Positions 22,637 to 31,118 of a stretch of DNA of 37,871 bases are shown here, one piece after another. Each line of letters opens with the position of its first letter. Position 1 is the stretch's first letter. The DNA comes from JBOGOC01 sp050747525 (GTDB lineage Bacteria > Acidobacteriota > Polarisedimenticolia > JACPZX01 > DASXTC01), in assembly GCA_050747525.1 (NCBI GenBank), contig JBOGOC010000033.1:1-37871 (forward strand). Reading direction: 5' to 3'. Position numbers and translations under genes: made by a program. The notes beneath the pieces are model-generated. The model made no database searches. It was not told the origin of the DNA and saw nothing but the letters and a program-made list of their open reading frames with translations.

Positions 22637-23218
22637 CTACCAGACACCCGGCAGCAGGCGCTTCGTCGCCGCCATGTAGGCGTCGTAGTCCTTGCCGAAC
22701 TCCTCGTGCATCATGCGCTCCTCGGGGCCCACCCGAAACCCGAACAGCAGCCCCATTGCCACGAGGTAGGCCGGGCCCGCCAGCCAGTTGGGAAGGACGA
22801 GCGCCAGTCCCAGGGAATAGACCAGCAGGGCCAGGTACATCGGATGGCGGATCCGTCGGTAGATGCCGTGGGTGACGAGCCGGTGCTTCTCCCGCACTTC
22901 GAGCGTGATCGACCAGTTGCCGCCCAGGTGGGCGTGAGAGCGATGCAGGAGCCACAGCCCCAGGATGAGACACGGAATGCCGGCGAAAAGAGCGATCGGG
23001 TGAGCCGGATAATCCGCGAAGGCGAGGAGCGGAGTCAGCAGCCAGACGAGCGGGAACAGGAAGGCAAGCCAGGCGACCGTCAGGAGGACGATCTCCATCG
23101 CCCCCTTGTGGCTCCTTGCCACCGGGATGCCGCGGCTCCGCTGTCCGTGAGGCGCCCGGATGCCGACCATGGCGACGATCGACAGAAGAACGATGGCCCT
23201 GGCGGCCCACAGACTCAT
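22637..23218 (-). CDS. Isoprenylcysteine carboxyl methyltransferase-like membrane protein
   Basis: A 193-residue membrane protein of the ICMT/PEMT group: several hydrophobic spans, then GNWSITLEVREKHRLVTHGIYRRIRHPMYLALLVYSLGLALVLPNW, which contains the family's R-H-P-x-Y motif for S-adenosylmethionine, and the closing RVGPEERMMHEEFGKDYDAYMAATKRLLP (E-E-x-x-M...Y). In bacteria these enzymes methylate lipids or isoprenoids, often unknown. It lies nine bases after the alpha/beta hydrolase gene. Confidence 0.88.
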   Translation of the reverse strand: MSLWAARAIVLLSIVAMVGIRAPHGQRSRGIPVARSHKGAMEIVLLTVAWLAFLFPLVWLLTPLLAFADYPAHPIALFAGIPCLILGLWLLHRSHAHLGGNWSITLEVREKHRLVTHGIYRRIRHPMYLALLVYSLGLALVLPNWLAGPAYLVAMGLLFGFRVGPEERMMHEEFGKDYDAYMAATKRLLPGVW

Positions 23219-23227
23219 AGCCGCTTG

Positions 23228-24724
23228 CTACCGGCCCCGCTGTGGCTGCGGCCTGGAAGCTTCCTCGACGGATAAGAATCGCGGCGGCGAAGCGGCAATG
23301 GATCGCCCGCGCACGTCCCCGCCGCGGAAGAACTCCACCACGACGTCCTGAACGGCGGGCACCGTGAGGGCCTCGTGCGCCGCATTCTCGACGTCCAGCG
23401 AAACGGCATTCGGAAAGCCGCGGGCGACCTCAGCCGCGTTCTCCACAGGGTTGGTGGCGTCGAGGGTCCCGGTCATCAGGAGAACGGGGATGCGACTGTT
23501 CACGGGACCATTGAACTCGACCACAGGCGCCTCGTAGCCGACGTTGCGGCAGAACTCCGCGGTCAGGAAATCGTTGTCGACGGGCATCCCGAACGGCGCC
23601 GCGGCACTCTCCGACTTGACCATGTCCCATCGCGTGTCGGGACGGTCGGCGGCGCAGTTCACGGCACGTGCCATGAGGCCGACCTTCCCGCCGCCCAGGC
23701 CGTTCCAGGCGGCTTCTGCGGAAAGAGCGAGCACGCGATCATCTCCGGCCGCGACGGAGACCAGCAAGGCCGGGAGTCGCGCGTCATCGAGATTGAGGCC
23801 GACCAGGGCATCGAAGCCATCGCGGCCGACCTGCAGGCTCAAGGGCTGGCCCGTCCGGCGGTCGGTGATGCTCACTGTCGCGGAAGCCCGCGACAGCCGC
23901 TCGCGCGCGGCCTGCGCTGCCGCTGGCAGATCCGTCGGCCCCTTCCATGAAGCGTCCTGCTTGAGGAGCTCGCCCATGCGACCGAGCTTGCGCGCGATCG
24001 GGGCGGGACGCTTCAGCACGAGCCCTGGCCCGTTCACGGCCTGGAGGACAGCGCGCCCGACGTGCTCCCCGTGGCGCTGGACGTAGGCGAGGGCCAGCCG
24101 GGTGCCGTAGCTGAAGGCGAGGAGATCGACCTGCTCCGCGCCGAGCGCCTTGCGGACGTCGTCGATATCAGCCGCGCTCTCGAGGGTGCTGTATGCGGTC
24201 GGATCGTGACCTGCCTCCCGAAACTGCTTCGCGCACGAGGCAACCTGGCGTCCGACGGTGGCGGAGATGCGGCTCCTCTCGACGAACAGGTCGGACGGGA
24301 GCGGCTCGCCGAACGGGCAGTCGAGCCCCGGTTCCGACCGTCCGAGGCCCCGTTGATCCACGAGGATGACATCCGCTGTCTCGCGCAAACGCTGGAACAA
24401 GGAGAAGTAAGGGGGTATGGGTGCCATGACGCTGGCTGGGATGCCCGGACCGCCCATGAGGAACACGATGGGCCGCCCCGCGCGCTCGGCCGTGGTGGGA
24501 ATCCGAAGCGCGGCCACCGTGATCGTGCGTTCTGGACGTGCCCTCTTCTCCGGCACCTGGACCCTGATGACGGTCGCGGGCATCGTGCGTCCGTCATAGG
24601 ACTGCACCGTCATGGCCTCCTGAGGCGCGGACGGGGCCGTTTGCGTCTGGCAGACCAGGGAGGGGCCCGGGAGGAGGATTCCGACCAGGGAGGCGAGCAT
24701 GGAACGGACTACCAGTGGATTCAT
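23228..24724 (-). CDS. Secreted alpha/beta-hydrolase (proline aminopeptidase / TAP-like)
   Basis: A 498-residue exported hydrolase. After a signal sequence (LASLVGILLPGPSLVCQ) come the oxyanion loop FLMGGPGIPAS, the strand ILVDQRGLGRSEP, the nucleophile elbow AFSYGTRLAL (Ser in F-S-Y-G, one position off the usual G-x-S), the acid TGTLDATNP and the His NAAHEAL. This matches TAP-like/prolyl-aminopeptidase-type alpha/beta hydrolases that act on peptides or esters outside the cytoplasm. The ATG at 24724 has GAGG about eight bases upstream; a frame with a longer N-terminus is unlikely. Confidence 0.88.
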   Translation of the reverse strand: MNPLVVRSMLASLVGILLPGPSLVCQTQTAPSAPQEAMTVQSYDGRTMPATVIRVQVPEKRARPERTITVAALRIPTTAERAGRPIVFLMGGPGIPASVMAPIPPYFSLFQRLRETADVILVDQRGLGRSEPGLDCPFGEPLPSDLFVERSRISATVGRQVASCAKQFREAGHDPTAYSTLESAADIDDVRKALGAEQVDLLAFSYGTRLALAYVQRHGEHVGRAVLQAVNGPGLVLKRPAPIARKLGRMGELLKQDASWKGPTDLPAAAQAARERLSRASATVSITDRRTGQPLSLQVGRDGFDALVGLNLDDARLPALLVSVAAGDDRVLALSAEAAWNGLGGGKVGLMARAVNCAADRPDTRWDMVKSESAAAPFGMPVDNDFLTAEFCRNVGYEAPVVEFNGPVNSRIPVLLMTGTLDATNPVENAAEVARGFPNAVSLDVENAAHEALTVPAVQDVVVEFFRGGDVRGRSIAASPPRFLSVEEASRPQPQRGR

Positions 24725-24760
24725 GACGACCTCGTCAGCGCGCGCTGGCGACACGATCGT

Positions 24761-24790
24761 CATCTACGCCCCTTCGGGGGACGAAGTCAA
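24761..24790 (-). promoter_or_regulatory. Candidate promoter ahead of the alpha/beta-hydrolase gene
   Basis: On the minus strand TTGACT (24785-24790) is followed after 18 bases by TAGATG (24761-24766), 37 bases before the ATG. Between them CCCCCGAAGGGG could form a small hairpin. The gap here (24725-24821) is the only break over 60 bases in the twelve-gene stack, so a second promoter is plausible. Confidence 0.3.
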
Positions 24791-24821
24791 GCTCCGCGTC
24801 GAAGTCGTTCGGCCCGCTCTT

Positions 24822-25394
24822 TCACCCGATCCCCGTGAATTGCTCGAAGGTCTGGCCGCTTGCCAGGAACATCAGCGACCCGATGAACAGGCCCACGTGG
24901 AAAACGACCGCCACGCCGACGATGGCCCACCCGATCAGCCGGCGGGAATGCAGGTGATACCCGATGTTGAAGAAGGCCGGCAGGGCAAGCGGCAGGTTAT
25001 GGAGCCCGAGCACCAGGAGGGTCGTCGCCAGCCAGGCATTGAGAGCCACGGTCCTCCTTCCCTGTTCGTCGCGGGGCGTAAGCATCCGTACCGCGTGGTG
25101 GATGAGCCACCACGCCGGCAGGGCGAGCGCGGCGCCGATCGCGTAAAGCAGCGGGAGGGACCCCTTCAACGTCCCCGCAGCCAGCTTCATGGACACGGCC
25201 AGCAGGTGACCGGATGACATGGTCGCGATGGTGACCCCGAAGAACAAGTTCATCGCGGCCGATATCCCGAATCGAGAGGGAAGACCCTCAGGGCGCCGGT
25301 GGAACAGGATCGCAACGGCCACGAGCCCGACGCCCATGGAGAACGTCAGCCAATTGCTCTCGTCCACGATGAGTGCCGTGAGTTGATCCATCAT
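24822..25394 (-). CDS. Hypothetical membrane protein (about 5 TM)
   Basis: A 190-residue integral membrane protein with segments FSMGVGLVAVAILF, SAAMNLFFGVTIATMSSGHLLAV, LLYAIGAALALPAWWLIHHAV, ALNAWLATTLLVLGLHNLPLALPAFFNI and AIVGVAVVFHVGLFIGSLMFLA. Several His residues (SGHLL, HHAV, LHNL, VVFH) are spread over the spans, which might bind metal or haem, but I recognise no family. It starts three to six bases after the CPBP gene; the start may be ATG 25394 or 25391. Confidence 0.8.
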   Translation of the reverse strand: MMDQLTALIVDESNWLTFSMGVGLVAVAILFHRRPEGLPSRFGISAAMNLFFGVTIATMSSGHLLAVSMKLAAGTLKGSLPLLYAIGAALALPAWWLIHHAVRMLTPRDEQGRRTVALNAWLATTLLVLGLHNLPLALPAFFNIGYHLHSRRLIGWAIVGVAVVFHVGLFIGSLMFLASGQTFEQFTGIG

Positions 25395-25397
25395 CTC

Positions 25398-26087
25398 TCA
25401 GCCCGTCATCGGGCCGATGATCTGGATGGCGCAGTCGGCCCCTGCGTGCGTCCATATGGCCGCGGCGATGCCGCGGGTCACGAACACGTGCCCCAGCAGG
25501 AGTCCCCCCGCGGCGTTGAGCGCGATCACCGCCGCGGCCAGCCCGGCGCTCAACGGCATCATGGCGCTCCAGGCAGGAAGGTGCACGGCCGCGAAAGCGA
25601 GGGCCGACACCGCGATCGCGGTCCAGGCGACCGCCCGCGTCGGATGGTGGCCCGTTCCCCGCAGCAGGCGCGCGCCCAGTCCGGCCAGCACCGACAAGGC
25701 CAACAGCCGGAACACCAGCTCTTCGGTCACCGCCGCCACATAAATAATGATAGCCCGCCGCCAGAGCTCCACGGCCCCGGCCGCGGAAATGCGCGCTCCG
25801 ATGGCGGGCATGGATGGCTCCAGCGCCAGCCGCATCACCATGAGGATGACCAGCCCCGCAGCCAGCCCGAGGGCCAGCCACAGAGGGATGCGGATCGCGC
25901 GCATGACGCCGGGCCGTCCGGACGTCCGCATCACCTCCGTGAGCCCCGACCAGCGCCACACGCGCAGACCCAGCAGCCCCAGCAGTCCCGTGAGCGCGGC
26001 GGCCAGTGGCGTGATGATCGGGTTCATGGGCAGGGCGAGCGCGCCGGCCAGGGCGCACACGGTCACGAACGCTGCTCGATCGGGCAT
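25398..26087 (-). CDS. CPBP-family intramembrane protease
   Basis: A 229-residue membrane protein with the CPBP motifs TEELVFRL (EExxxR), FAAVHLPAW (FxxxH) and HAGADCA (HxxxD/N) near the C-terminus, with about six hydrophobic spans. It is the third CPBP gene in the window and is not close in sequence to the other two. It starts one base after the stop of the RibD-type gene and is followed after three to six bases by a small membrane protein, which may be its partner. Confidence 0.88.
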   Translation of the reverse strand: MPDRAAFVTVCALAGALALPMNPIITPLAAALTGLLGLLGLRVWRWSGLTEVMRTSGRPGVMRAIRIPLWLALGLAAGLVILMVMRLALEPSMPAIGARISAAGAVELWRRAIIIYVAAVTEELVFRLLALSVLAGLGARLLRGTGHHPTRAVAWTAIAVSALAFAAVHLPAWSAMMPLSAGLAAAVIALNAAGGLLLGHVFVTRGIAAAIWTHAGADCAIQIIGPMTG

Positions 26088-26088
26088 A

Positions 26089-26604
26089 TCACGCCGGCGT
26101 GTACTCGAGAGAGACCGTGCCGGTCTTCTCGTACACGCGGTGGCCGGTCAGCTTCAGCTTCGACATCGACGACGGGAGCGGGCGAAGTGGAATCCCTTCA
26201 CCCAGAAGCACGGGAATGATCGCCACCTCGACGCGGTCGACGAGCCCCAGCTCGAGCAGGCTGCGGAACAGGCCGCCCCCGCCGAACAGCCAGAGGTCCT
26301 TGCCTGGAGAGGCCTTGAGGGTCTTCAGCGTGCCCACGGGATCGCTCGACAAGGTGGCGCCGGGGCAGTCCGCCGGCTTCAGCGTGCGCGAGAAGACATA
26401 GGCCTTCATCCCGGGCATGCCCCCCGCGTCCCCCTGCGCGCGGGCGGCCTCGTATGTCCTGCGCCCCAGCAGCACGGTGTCGAACTGCTTCATTCCGGCG
26501 CGGAAGTCGATGTCCGGGTCCATCACGATCCAGTCGCTCTCACCCTTCGGACCCGCGATGAGGCCGTCCAGGCTCATGGCCACCGAGAAGCGGATTTTCC
26601 TCAT
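26089..26604 (-). CDS. Dihydrofolate reductase-like (RibD C-terminal domain) protein
   Basis: A 171-residue RibD_C-fold protein: FSVAMSLDGLIAGPKGESDW, TVLLGRRTYEAARAQG, KDLWLFGGGGLFRSLLELGLVDRVEVAIIPVLLGEGIPLRP. This is the commonest layout of 'dihydrofolate reductase family' proteins, NADPH-using reductases of mostly unknown substrate. The ATG at 26604 has weak GAGG upstream; nine bases separate it from the GNAT gene. Confidence 0.9.
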   Translation of the reverse strand: MRKIRFSVAMSLDGLIAGPKGESDWIVMDPDIDFRAGMKQFDTVLLGRRTYEAARAQGDAGGMPGMKAYVFSRTLKPADCPGATLSSDPVGTLKTLKASPGKDLWLFGGGGLFRSLLELGLVDRVEVAIIPVLLGEGIPLRPLPSSMSKLKLTGHRVYEKTGTVSLEYTPA

Positions 26605-26613
26605 CGCCGTGCC

Positions 26614-27117
26614 TCACAAAGCCAGCTCATACTTCTCCTCCACGAGATCGACGCCCCATCGGCGGCCCGGCTTCTCCTCGACCAGGCGGAACCCGGCCAG
26701 GCGGTACAGGTGGGCCGCGGCCGTGAGTGTGCTCACGGTCCAGAGAACGATCGAGGCGTAGCCGCGCGACCGCGAAAACTCCACGGCCTCGCGCAGGAGC
26801 GTCCCGCCCAGCCCCAGGCCACGTGCGGATGGATCGACGAGAAACCAGCGAAGCTGGGCCACCGGCGCATCGCTCGACACGATGGCAATGCACCCCACGA
26901 TCTGCCCGTCACGCTCGGCGATCCAGAGCCGCTCCCTGTCCGACGCGGTCAGCGCGAACTGTGCCAGCGGCCCGGCGACGTAGGCCTCGAACGTGTGATC
27001 GAAGCCGTGCTCCGCCGCGTAAAGAGCTCCGTGAAGCCGGATCAGGGCTCCCAGGTCGCCGGGCCGAAGCGTGGTCCGTATGGTGACGGCACGGCACGAA
27101 GTCGAGGGCGTGGTCAC
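26614..27117 (-). CDS. GNAT family N-acetyltransferase
   Basis: A 167-residue acetyltransferase: RTTLRPGDLGALIRLHGALYAAE at the start, LWIAERDGQIVGCIAIV, RWFLVDPSARGLGLGGTLLREAVEFSRS (R-x-x-G-x-G-x-x-L acetyl-CoA loop) and HLYRLAGFRLVEEKP at the end. It resembles the MarR-linked acetyltransferase group but no DNA-binding domain is in the frame. The GTG at 27117 overlaps the upstream stop as GTGA; longer frames run through the neighbouring gene in another frame and are rejected. Confidence 0.87.
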   Translation of the reverse strand: MTTPSTSCRAVTIRTTLRPGDLGALIRLHGALYAAEHGFDHTFEAYVAGPLAQFALTASDRERLWIAERDGQIVGCIAIVSSDAPVAQLRWFLVDPSARGLGLGGTLLREAVEFSRSRGYASIVLWTVSTLTAAAHLYRLAGFRLVEEKPGRRWGVDLVEEKYELAL

Positions 27118-27527
27118 CGGGCTGTCGTGACGTGCGCGGCAGGCTGCCGCATCCCCAGCTGTGGCCAGCGGAGACACAACTCGGCCGCGGCCAGGATGCT
27201 GACGATGAGGCTTGCGGAGCCCATGAGGTCGAACCAGAGCGGGCCGGCGACGCGGCCCGTGGTGACCAGAACCGTGGTTTCCACGACGACGACGGAGCTC
27301 ATCAGGACAGCCGCCGCGCGCCCGGTGGCCAGCGAGATGATGGTGGCCACCGTGCCACCGATTGCCGCCGAAAGCGCGGTGAGCGCGCCGGCCGCCAGCA
27401 GCACGCCCCACGAAGACCTGCCGTACTGCACGCCCCCGAACCATCCTTCCTGGACCAGGGTGATGAGCACGACCATGAGGGCATAGCCCACGACGATCCC
27501 CACGGCGGCGCGGACGATCTTGAGCAT
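27114..27527 (-). CDS. Small hypothetical membrane protein
   Basis: A 137-residue membrane protein with about four spans: AAVGIVVGYALMVVLITLV, GVLLAAGALTALSAAIGGTVATIISLA, VLMSSVVVVETTVLV and LMGSASLIVSILAAAELCL. No family recognised. It starts 63 bases after kdpE on the same strand and overlaps the GNAT gene, so it leads a stack of genes that could be read through from kdpDE or have its own promoter in that gap. Confidence 0.78.
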   Translation of the reverse strand: MLKIVRAAVGIVVGYALMVVLITLVQEGWFGGVQYGRSSWGVLLAAGALTALSAAIGGTVATIISLATGRAAAVLMSSVVVVETTVLVTTGRVAGPLWFDLMGSASLIVSILAAAELCLRWPQLGMRQPAAHVTTAR

Positions 27528-27556
27528 CGCTCAATCCTCCAGACGGGTTCCTCGGC

Positions 27557-27583
27557 CGGATGGGACATTCTACTCCCATCGGG
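27557..27583. other. Hairpin between kdpE and downstream genes
   Basis: CCGGATGGG and CCCATCGGG form a 9-bp stem with one mismatch around a 10-base loop, just after the end of kdpE. It has no U tract on the minus-strand transcript, so it may be a processing or weak attenuation element rather than a terminator. Confidence 0.35.
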
Positions 27584-27590
27584 CTCCGGT

Positions 27591-28304
27591 TCAGGCGTCC
27601 TCCACCTTCAGCCTGTACCCGACTCCGGTCTCCGTCTGGAAGATGCGCGGCCGCGAGGGATCGGCCTCCAGCTTGCGGCGCAGGTGGGCCATGTAGACGC
27701 GCAGGTAGGGGATGTCGTGCGCGTGCCCCGGGCCCCACACCGCCTGCAGGAGCTGGCGGTGGGTGATGACCGTGCCGGCCGAGCGGATCAGCTCGGTCAG
27801 CAGCCGGTACTCGATGGCGGTGAGGCGTATCTCCCGGCCGTCCACGCGCACGCGCCGGGTCTCCAGATCGACGTGAAGCGGGCCGCAGGTGAAGTCGCCG
27901 CTTGCCGGGCGGCCGCGGGCCGCGGCGTGCCGCAGCGCCACGCGCAGGCGCGCCAGCAGCTCGGGAAAGCTGAAGGGTTTGGTCAGATAGTCGTCCGCCC
28001 CGGCGTCGAGGCCCGCCACCTTGTCCTGCTCCTGCCCGCGGGCCGACAGCACGATGATGGGAGACTGGCACCATGCGCGCAGGCGCCGGGCCACCTCCAC
28101 GCCATCCAGATCGGGCAGCCCGAGATCAAGAAGGATGATCTCGGGGACGTATTGCGAAGCGAGGGCAAGCCCTTCTTCGCCGGTGGCCGCCTCCACGAGC
28201 CGGTATCCCGAAGCGGACAGGCTGGCGCGCAGGAAGCGGCGAAGCTGCTCTTCGTCCTCGATGAGCAGGATGAGGGGTCCCGGGGTCTCGGCGGGGCTCG
28301 TCAT
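27591..28304 (-). CDS. kdpE: Kdp operon response regulator KdpE
   Basis: A 237-residue OmpR/PhoB-type response regulator. The receiver domain has the acidic pair in LLIEDEEQL, the phospho-acceptor Asp60 in ILLDLGLPDLDG, and Lys109 in YLTKPF. The C-terminal winged helix has the usual LTAIEYRLLTELIR, ITHRQLLQAVWGPG, and YLRVYMAHLRRKLE...GVGYRL. Phosphorylated KdpE activates the kdpFABC promoter when potassium or turgor is low. Its ATG overlaps the kdpD stop as ATGA, as in other kdpDE operons. The kdpFABC-side T-rich repeats are the likely binding site. Confidence 0.95.
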   Translation of the reverse strand: MTSPAETPGPLILLIEDEEQLRRFLRASLSASGYRLVEAATGEEGLALASQYVPEIILLDLGLPDLDGVEVARRLRAWCQSPIIVLSARGQEQDKVAGLDAGADDYLTKPFSFPELLARLRVALRHAAARGRPASGDFTCGPLHVDLETRRVRVDGREIRLTAIEYRLLTELIRSAGTVITHRQLLQAVWGPGHAHDIPYLRVYMAHLRRKLEADPSRPRIFQTETGVGYRLKVEDA

Positions 28305-31006
28305 GTCGGAGCTTCGTCCGGCACATCGGGAGGGGTCCCTTCCAGTGGCAGCGTGAAGGAGAACACCATGCCTCCTCCTTCGCGGTTTGCAGCCCAGATC
28401 CGTCCGCCGTGGGCGGCCACTGCCGCGCGGCACACCGCCAAGCCCAGCCCCGCGCCGGCGATTCGCTCGGAGCCGGGGGATCTGTAGAACCTCTCGAAGA
28501 TCTTCTCCTCTTCGCCCGCAGGGATGCCGGGGCCGCGGTCCTTCACCTCCACCTGCACCTCGTCATCCGTCGCACTGGCGGAGATCTCGACGGGCGTGCC
28601 GGCAGGCGTGTGCTTGGCGACGTTCTCCAGCAGGTTGAGCAGCACCAGCTCGGCCAGCACGGGATCGAGCGGCGCCTGCAGCAGCGTCTCGGGCAGATCG
28701 ACCCTCACGTCGCGCCCCGACAGGTGAGGCTCGAGGCGCGCCAGGGTCGAGCCGACGACCTCCTCCAGCGGGTACCATTCCTTGCGGATGGCCAGCGTCC
28801 CGGACTCGAGCCGCGTGATCTCCAGCAGGTTGCGCACGATGCGGTTGAGCCGGTCGGCCTCTTCGCGGATCGTCTCCAGCAGCTCGCGGCGATCCCGTGG
28901 GCTGAGGTGCGGCTCTTCCTGGAGCAGGCTGGTGGCGGCGCCGGTCACAGCGGCGAGCGGCGTGCGCAGGTCGTGCGACACGGAGCTGAGCAGGGCGCTG
29001 CGCATCCTCTCGGTCTCGGTGGCCACCTGGGCGCGCTCGGCCTCCTCGGCCAGCAGCGCCCGCTCGAGTGCCAGGGCGGCCTGGTTGACGAACACTTCCA
29101 GGAGCTGCCGCTGCGACGGCGCGAGCGGCGGGGCCGCCTTACCCAGGGCCAGCGCGAGCACCCCCATCGTGCCGCGACGCCCCGACAGAGGGAAGAACAT
29201 CCCGTCGGCGTCGGGGAGAGTGTCGGTGCCGTGCCCCGCCGGCTGGCCGTGCTCGAGGACCCAGCGTGCGACGGCCATGGAGCGCTCCGAGCCGGTGATG
29301 CGGGCCGCCTCGCCGCCGCGGACGACGAGCTTCCCTCCGGCGTCGGGGACCAGGACGCAGGCCTCGGTCTCGTAGAGCACTTCCACGTGGCGCGCGGCCG
29401 CCTCGGCGATGTCGGCGGCACCGCTTCGGAAGGCAAAGCTTCGGCTCATCATGTAGAGCACCGCGGTGCGCTGCTCGCGCTGGCTGGCCGAGTCGGCCTG
29501 CTGGCGCACCCGCCAGGTCAGGTGGGCCACCAGCACGCCGGTCAGCAGCATCACCGCGAAGGTGATGACGTAGCGGATGTCGCTCACCGCAAACGTGAAG
29601 TACGGGAGAACGAAGAAGAAGTCCAGTGCGGCCACGCTCGCCAGGCTGGCCGCCAGAGCGGGGCCGCGCGAGAATCGGCTGGCGACGAAGAGCACCCCCA
29701 GCAGGTAGATCATCGCCTGGTCGGCCAGCGTCAGGAACGGCAGGACGAGCCAGCACAGAGCGGTGCTCAACGACACCGTCACCGCGGCCCACACGTACTC
29801 GCGCATGCGGCCCGGGGGAGCCGGTGAAGGGGCTTTCACCGGGCGGCCCGACGGCTCGGCCTCGGCGCTGGTGACCAGAACGTCGATGGGACCGGATCGC
29901 GCGGCCACGCGCTCCAGCATCGATCCGCGCAGCCAGTCGCGCCAGCGCCGCCGGCCCGGCTTGCCCAGCACGATGCGCGTGACGTTGTGCTTGCGCGCCA
30001 TGGTCAGCAGCGCGTCGGCCAGGTTCTCGCCGGCCACCACCATCGTCTGCGCGCCAAGCCGTTCGGCGAAGGCGAGATGCGCCCCCACCCGGCTGCGATC
30101 CTGCTCCGTGAGCCGGTGGAAGTCGGGGGTCTCCACCGACAGCGCCATCCACGGTGCGCGCAGGCGCGTGGCGGTGCGGTACGCCGCGCGCACCAGATCC
30201 ATCGAACGGGGAGATGGCCCCACCGCCACCAGCACGCGCTCGCGCGTGGGCCACGCCCGGTCGATCCCCTGCTCGCGCATCCAGGTGTTCATCTGGGCGT
30301 CGACGCGCTCGGCGGTGCGCTGCAGCGCCAGCTCGCGCAGGGCGAGGAGGTTTCCCTTCTGGAAGAAGCTCTGGATGGCGCGCTGGGCCTGCTCGGGGAA
30401 GTAGACCTTCCCCTCGCGCAGCCGCTGCAGCAGATCTTCGGGTGTCAGATCGACCAGCTCGACGTCGGAGGCCATCTCCAGCACCGAGTCGGGGACCGTC
30501 TCGCGCACGGTGACGCCCGTGATCTGCGCCACGATGTCGTTGAAGCTCTCCAGGTGCTGGACGTTTAGCGTCGAATAGACGTCGATGCCGGCGCCCAGCA
30601 GCTCCTGGACGTCCTGCCAGCGCCGCACGTGACGGGAGCCCGGGGCGTTGGTGTGTGCCAGCTCGTCCACCAGGACGAGCGCGGGGCGCCGCTGCAGGGC
30701 GGCGTCGAGATCCATCTCCTGCAGGACCACGCCGCGATATTCCACCTGGCGCGGGGGCAGGCGCTCGAGCCCGTGGGCCAGCGCTTCCGTCTCCTGGCGG
30801 CCGTGGGTCTCGACCCAGCCGACGACCACGTCCACTTTGTCCCGCAGGCGTGCGAGAGCGGCCTCGAGCATGGTGTAGGTCTTGCCGACGCCGGGGGCAT
30901 AGCCGAAGAAGATCTTGAGGCGGCCGCGGCCGGCAGCGCTCTGCTCGGCGCGGGCGCGCGCGAGCATCTCCTCCGGGCTGGGGCGTGCATCGGGAGACTG
31001 GGGCAC
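28301..31006 (-). CDS. kdpD: Potassium sensor histidine kinase KdpD
   Basis: A 901-residue membrane sensor kinase. The N-terminal KdpD domain has Walker A GYAPGVGKT (35-43) and LVDELAHTN (about 110-118). A USP-like domain follows to about residue 390, then four close membrane spans (about 400-500), a GAF-like region, HisKA with SHDLRTPLAAV (phospho-His near 677) and HATPase_c with NLLENVAKHTP, DRGPGIP and GAGLGLAVCRAAV. It senses low potassium or turgor and phosphorylates KdpE. Usual length is about 890-900. The GTG at 31006 is used because the segment before Walker A is conserved in KdpD; the SD is weak. Divergent from the kdpF operon, 112 bases away. Confidence 0.95.
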   Translation of the reverse strand: MPQSPDARPSPEEMLARARAEQSAAGRGRLKIFFGYAPGVGKTYTMLEAALARLRDKVDVVVGWVETHGRQETEALAHGLERLPPRQVEYRGVVLQEMDLDAALQRRPALVLVDELAHTNAPGSRHVRRWQDVQELLGAGIDVYSTLNVQHLESFNDIVAQITGVTVRETVPDSVLEMASDVELVDLTPEDLLQRLREGKVYFPEQAQRAIQSFFQKGNLLALRELALQRTAERVDAQMNTWMREQGIDRAWPTRERVLVAVGPSPRSMDLVRAAYRTATRLRAPWMALSVETPDFHRLTEQDRSRVGAHLAFAERLGAQTMVVAGENLADALLTMARKHNVTRIVLGKPGRRRWRDWLRGSMLERVAARSGPIDVLVTSAEAEPSGRPVKAPSPAPPGRMREYVWAAVTVSLSTALCWLVLPFLTLADQAMIYLLGVLFVASRFSRGPALAASLASVAALDFFFVLPYFTFAVSDIRYVITFAVMLLTGVLVAHLTWRVRQQADSASQREQRTAVLYMMSRSFAFRSGAADIAEAAARHVEVLYETEACVLVPDAGGKLVVRGGEAARITGSERSMAVARWVLEHGQPAGHGTDTLPDADGMFFPLSGRRGTMGVLALALGKAAPPLAPSQRQLLEVFVNQAALALERALLAEEAERAQVATETERMRSALLSSVSHDLRTPLAAVTGAATSLLQEEPHLSPRDRRELLETIREEADRLNRIVRNLLEITRLESGTLAIRKEWYPLEEVVGSTLARLEPHLSGRDVRVDLPETLLQAPLDPVLAELVLLNLLENVAKHTPAGTPVEISASATDDEVQVEVKDRGPGIPAGEEEKIFERFYRSPGSERIAGAGLGLAVCRAAVAAHGGRIWAANREGGGMVFSFTLPLEGTPPDVPDEAPT

Positions 31007-31050
31007 GGCTTCAGGATAACGCAGGGGAGGCGAACGCCGGAGCGCGCCCG

Positions 31051-31095
31051 TTTTTTTTATGGAGTTTTAATCCTTCTTTTCACGCCCTTTTTATG
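31051..31095. promoter_or_regulatory. T-rich direct repeats in the kdpD-kdpF intergenic region
   Basis: TTTTTATG occurs twice (31054-31061 and 31088-31095) 34 bases apart, inside an AT-rich patch in a GC-rich genome. KdpE sites in other bacteria are T-rich, so this may be the KdpE operator for the porin-kdpFABC operon. The binding rule is by analogy. Confidence 0.4.
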
Positions 31096-31118
31096 CGGAC
31101 GCCGATACCCTTCTTCCT

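Noticed and set aside
27114..28074. A long minus-strand frame fusing kdpE-region sequence to the GNAT gene
   Set aside because: The upstream part is out of frame with KdpE and with the small membrane protein; the GTG at 27117 with GTGA overlap is the natural start.
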